Shown here: piece after piece, positions 5,872-7,369 of the stretch | Position numbering within the stretch: position 1 is the first letter of the stretch | Layout of the letters: each line of letters starts with the position of its first letter | NCBI GenBank assembly: GCA_022712475.1 | Contig: JALAGK010000303.1 | Location: forward strand, 1 to 7,369 | Direction of reading: 5' to 3' | DNA from: Enterobacteriaceae bacterium | GTDB taxonomy: Bacteria > Pseudomonadota > Gammaproteobacteria > Enterobacterales > Enterobacteriaceae | Length of the DNA: 7,369 nt | Notes under the pieces: model-generated | What the model was told of the DNA's origin: nothing | What the model saw: the letters and a program-made list of their open reading frames with translations, nothing else | The model's database searches: none | Position numbers and translations under genes: made by a program

Positions 5872-5900
5872 GCCCGCCGGCCACTGGCGGGCTTTTTTTT
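5872..5900 (+). terminator. Strong intrinsic terminator downstream of ybiJ
   Basis: GCCCGCC (5872-5878) pairs with GGCGGGC (5886-5892) around a 7-base loop and is followed directly by eight T residues (5893-5900), then GTTT. This is a classical Rho-independent terminator for plus-strand transcription. On the minus strand no T-tract follows the stem, so it should not stop the ybiB transcript. Confidence 0.9.
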
Positions 5901-5936
5901 GTTTACTTTCGGATGAATATGTTGCGCTGGAGAAGA

Positions 5937-5992
5937 TTCCGTTCACTTTAAGGTGATTTCTCTTATGTCAGTTTCGGAACCGGTGAACGGAA
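5937..5992. repeat. Inverted repeat in the ybiJ-ybiB convergent gap
   Basis: TTCCGTTCAC (5937-5946) and GTGAACGGAA (5983-5992) are perfect 10-base inverted copies separated by 36 bases. CGGAACCG is also repeated directly at 5975-5982 and 5988-5995. The gap 5901-6044 otherwise shows no gene. This could form a long-loop hairpin at the end of the ybiB message or be an operator pair; nothing in the sequence decides between these. Confidence 0.4.
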
Positions 5993-6044
5993 CCGCCCAC
6001 CGCATCACCATATTCCGCCACTTTGCCCCTGAAACAGAGCCCGT

Positions 6045-7013
6045 TTACCCAAACAACCGATTCACCTGCGCCAGCGCCGCAGCCATATCAACCTGCTCGC
6101 CGCTGGCCACCAGACAGCAGGCCAGCTGCTGCTTAATAGAGGCCGGTACCGGCTCCTCGCCCGCCACGCAGCGCTGAATCCAGCGGGCTGTGATTTCCGC
6201 ATCTTTATCACCAGGCAGCGCGATATCCTGTTGCGCCTCATCCTGACGTTCGCACAGCACCTGCACATTCTGCTCCGCCACCAGGCTGATTTGCGGGCAA
6301 CGCTGAGGATTCGCGTACACTTCGCCTTCCGTGCCGTGCATCAGCAGTGCCCGTCCTCCTGTCTGGTTAAAGAACTGCGCCACCCGGGTGACATACTCCG
6401 GATGCGAAACGCTGGACAGGCGCAACGCCTGGTCTTCGCCAAACGGTGAGATGAGCTTTGCCAGAGTATGGGCGCTGCTTCGCACCCCCAGTCGCCAGCG
6501 CAACTGGAGCTGCCCGGCCAGCGGCGGGCACAGGGCGTCCACCGGCATAAACAAGGGTTCGCTGGATTCCAGTTTTGCCTGGGCCTGACCGGCATGTAGC
6601 GTAGGCGCAATGCCCAGCAGCTCGAAGATAGTGGCCGAGATAACCCGGGTCGGATCTTCACTCACGCCGTGCACCACCACAGGAAAGCCCATCCGGCTAA
6701 GCAACAGCGCCAGCAGCGGCGTCAGATTCGCCTGACGGCGGGCGCCGTTATAGGTCGGAATCACCACCGGCATCGGTCTGCCTGCAGGCGGAGTCAGCGT
6801 CAGGGTTCGCTGGCGCACCGCATCATAAAAACCGCGCAGTTCCGCTTCGCCTTCGCCTTTTATACGCAGCGCAATCAGGATGCCGCCCAGCTCCAGTTCA
6901 GACACCTTGCCATCCAGCATATGGCTGTACAGGCCACGCGCGGTATCGAAGTCGAGATCCCGGGCGTGATTTTTACCGCGCCCAATCTCTTTAATTATTT
7001 TGCGGTAATCCAC
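6045..7013 (-). CDS. ybiB: YbiB, TrpD2-family nucleic acid-binding protein
   Basis: YbiB has the fold of anthranilate phosphoribosyltransferase (TrpD, glycosyltransferase family 3) but is the TrpD2 branch. Members bind nucleic acid without known sequence preference, lack TrpD activity and are LexA-controlled with dinG in E. coli. The 322 residues are about the E. coli length. The N-terminal helical part includes G-G-I-L-I-A-L-R-I-K-G-E (43-54). The body has H-G-V-S-E-D-P-T-R (115-123), where TrpD has its phosphoribosyl-binding segment, then R-S-S-A-H-T-L-A-K-L (178-187) and H-G-T-E-G-E (226-231). It starts at GTG, with GAGGAG (complement of 7021-7026) 7 bases upstream, inside the end of dinG. 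Only 3 bases separate it from the dinG stop, so translation is probably coupled. The LexA box would lie beyond the window. Confidence 0.93.
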   Translation of the reverse strand: MDYRKIIKEIGRGKNHARDLDFDTARGLYSHMLDGKVSELELGGILIALRIKGEGEAELRGFYDAVRQRTLTLTPPAGRPMPVVIPTYNGARRQANLTPLLALLLSRMGFPVVVHGVSEDPTRVISATIFELLGIAPTLHAGQAQAKLESSEPLFMPVDALCPPLAGQLQLRWRLGVRSSAHTLAKLISPFGEDQALRLSSVSHPEYVTRVAQFFNQTGGRALLMHGTEGEVYANPQRCPQISLVAEQNVQVLCERQDEAQQDIALPGDKDAEITARWIQRCVAGEEPVPASIKQQLACCLVASGEQVDMAAALAQVNRLFG

Positions 7014-7016
7014 CAG

Positions 7017-7369
7017 CTAGCTCCTCTTTTGGGTCTTGTTATTCAGTTTAACGCGCCCGCTCCGACCTGAACGACTCTTTCGCCCCCGGGCTCCGGTAAC
7101 AGCCGGTTTTTCCAGCATCTTGCTGTCAATCTCCGGCGCGGGCGGCTGAAGCACCGGAAAAACCGGCAGCGCCGCCAGCAGCCGCTGGCCGTAGCTTTTC
7201 GTTAGCAGGCGCTTATCGTAAATCACCACTTCGCCCCAACAGGCGTGGCTGCGAATCAGCCTGCCGACCTGCTGAATCAGATTGAAGGAGGCGCTGGGCA
7301 GACTCTGTACCTCAAACGGATAGCGCTTGTGGGCCTTCAGCCACTCTCCTTCGGTTTCCACCACCGGAC
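7017..7369 (-). CDS. dinG: DinG, ATP-dependent DNA helicase (C-terminal part)
   Basis: DinG is an SOS-induced iron-sulfur superfamily 2 helicase of the XPD type that unwinds 5'-tailed duplexes, D-loops and R-loops. Only the last 116 or so residues lie in the window; the start, Walker motifs and the cluster cysteines are outside it. Helicase motif VI, Q-Q-V-G-R-L-I-R, is encoded at 7251-7274, where the arginines contact ATP. It is followed by G-E-V-V-I-Y-D-K-R-L-L-T-K-S-Y-G, as in E. coli DinG rather than its paralogue YoaA. The tail is strongly basic (repeated K, R, S and G), likely for DNA contact. ybiB follows after 3 bases in the same operon. The reading frame is open to the window edge, so the gene is cut by the window, not broken. 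Confidence 0.93.
   Translation of the reverse strand, partial: PVVETEGEWLKAHKRYPFEVQSLPSASFNLIQQVGRLIRSHACWGEVVIYDKRLLTKSYGQRLLAALPVFPVLQPPAPEIDSKMLEKPAVTGARGRKSRSGRSGRVKLNNKTQKRS

Noticed and set aside
5953..6177. 74-codon plus-strand open frame in the ybiJ-ybiB gap
   Set aside because: More than half overlaps the ybiB 3' end antisense, no ribosome binding site precedes it, and no family is recognisable.
6669..7070. 133-codon plus-strand open frame opposite ybiB
   Set aside because: Histidine- and glutamine-rich translation typical of an antisense shadow; ybiB on the other strand is clearly the real gene.

Overview
This window is chromosomal DNA from a member of the Enterobacteriaceae. Its genes encode proteins very close in sequence and length to Escherichia coli proteins as I remember them, and the core order dps-glnHPQ-rlmF-mcbA/ybiJ-ybiB-dinG follows the E. 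coli neighbourhood. It is not E. coli itself. A flavin reductase-family gene lies between rlmF and mcbA, and ybiO, fiu, ybiX, ybiI and ybiC, which I recall from this stretch of E. coli, are absent. I cannot fix the genus from sequence alone; an Enterobacter, Klebsiella or Kosakonia-like relative is plausible.

Layout, left to right. Positions 1-607 carry dps behind an OxyR-like half site and a sigma-S type -10 element. Positions 608-946 are the glnH control region: terminator-like hairpins after dps, a possible sigma-70 promoter, NtrC-like half sites 30 bp apart, an IHF core and a sigma-54 -24/-12 element. Positions 947-3134 are the glutamine ABC transporter operon glnH-glnP-glnQ. It ends in a bidirectional terminator shared with the convergent rlmF (3152-4069, minus strand), a 23S rRNA adenine methyltransferase. 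Divergent from rlmF is a flavin reductase-like FMN protein (4185-4823). Two tandem genes for small secreted DUF1471 (YhcN/BhsA family) proteins follow, mcbA (4977-5237) and ybiJ (5540-5797), each with its own regulatory region. After ybiJ come three hairpins, the last a strong intrinsic terminator. The right end is the minus-strand dinG-ybiB pair; dinG runs off the window.

Together the genes mostly serve stress and nutrient adaptation. Dps protects DNA and stores iron in stationary phase and under peroxide. GlnHPQ imports glutamine under nitrogen limitation. McbA and YbiJ are envelope stress or biofilm-associated small proteins. DinG and YbiB belong to the SOS/DNA-repair sphere.

I found no undescribed multi-gene system, phage, insertion sequence, CRISPR array or tRNA. 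The points worth a second look are regulatory: the sigma-54 promoter with T at -13, the CRP/FNR-like palindrome upstream of ybiJ, the sigma-S-like element upstream of mcbA, the hairpin cluster after ybiJ as a possible 3'UTR-derived small RNA, and an unexplained inverted repeat at 5937-5992. Comparisons with E. coli rest on memory, not on a search.
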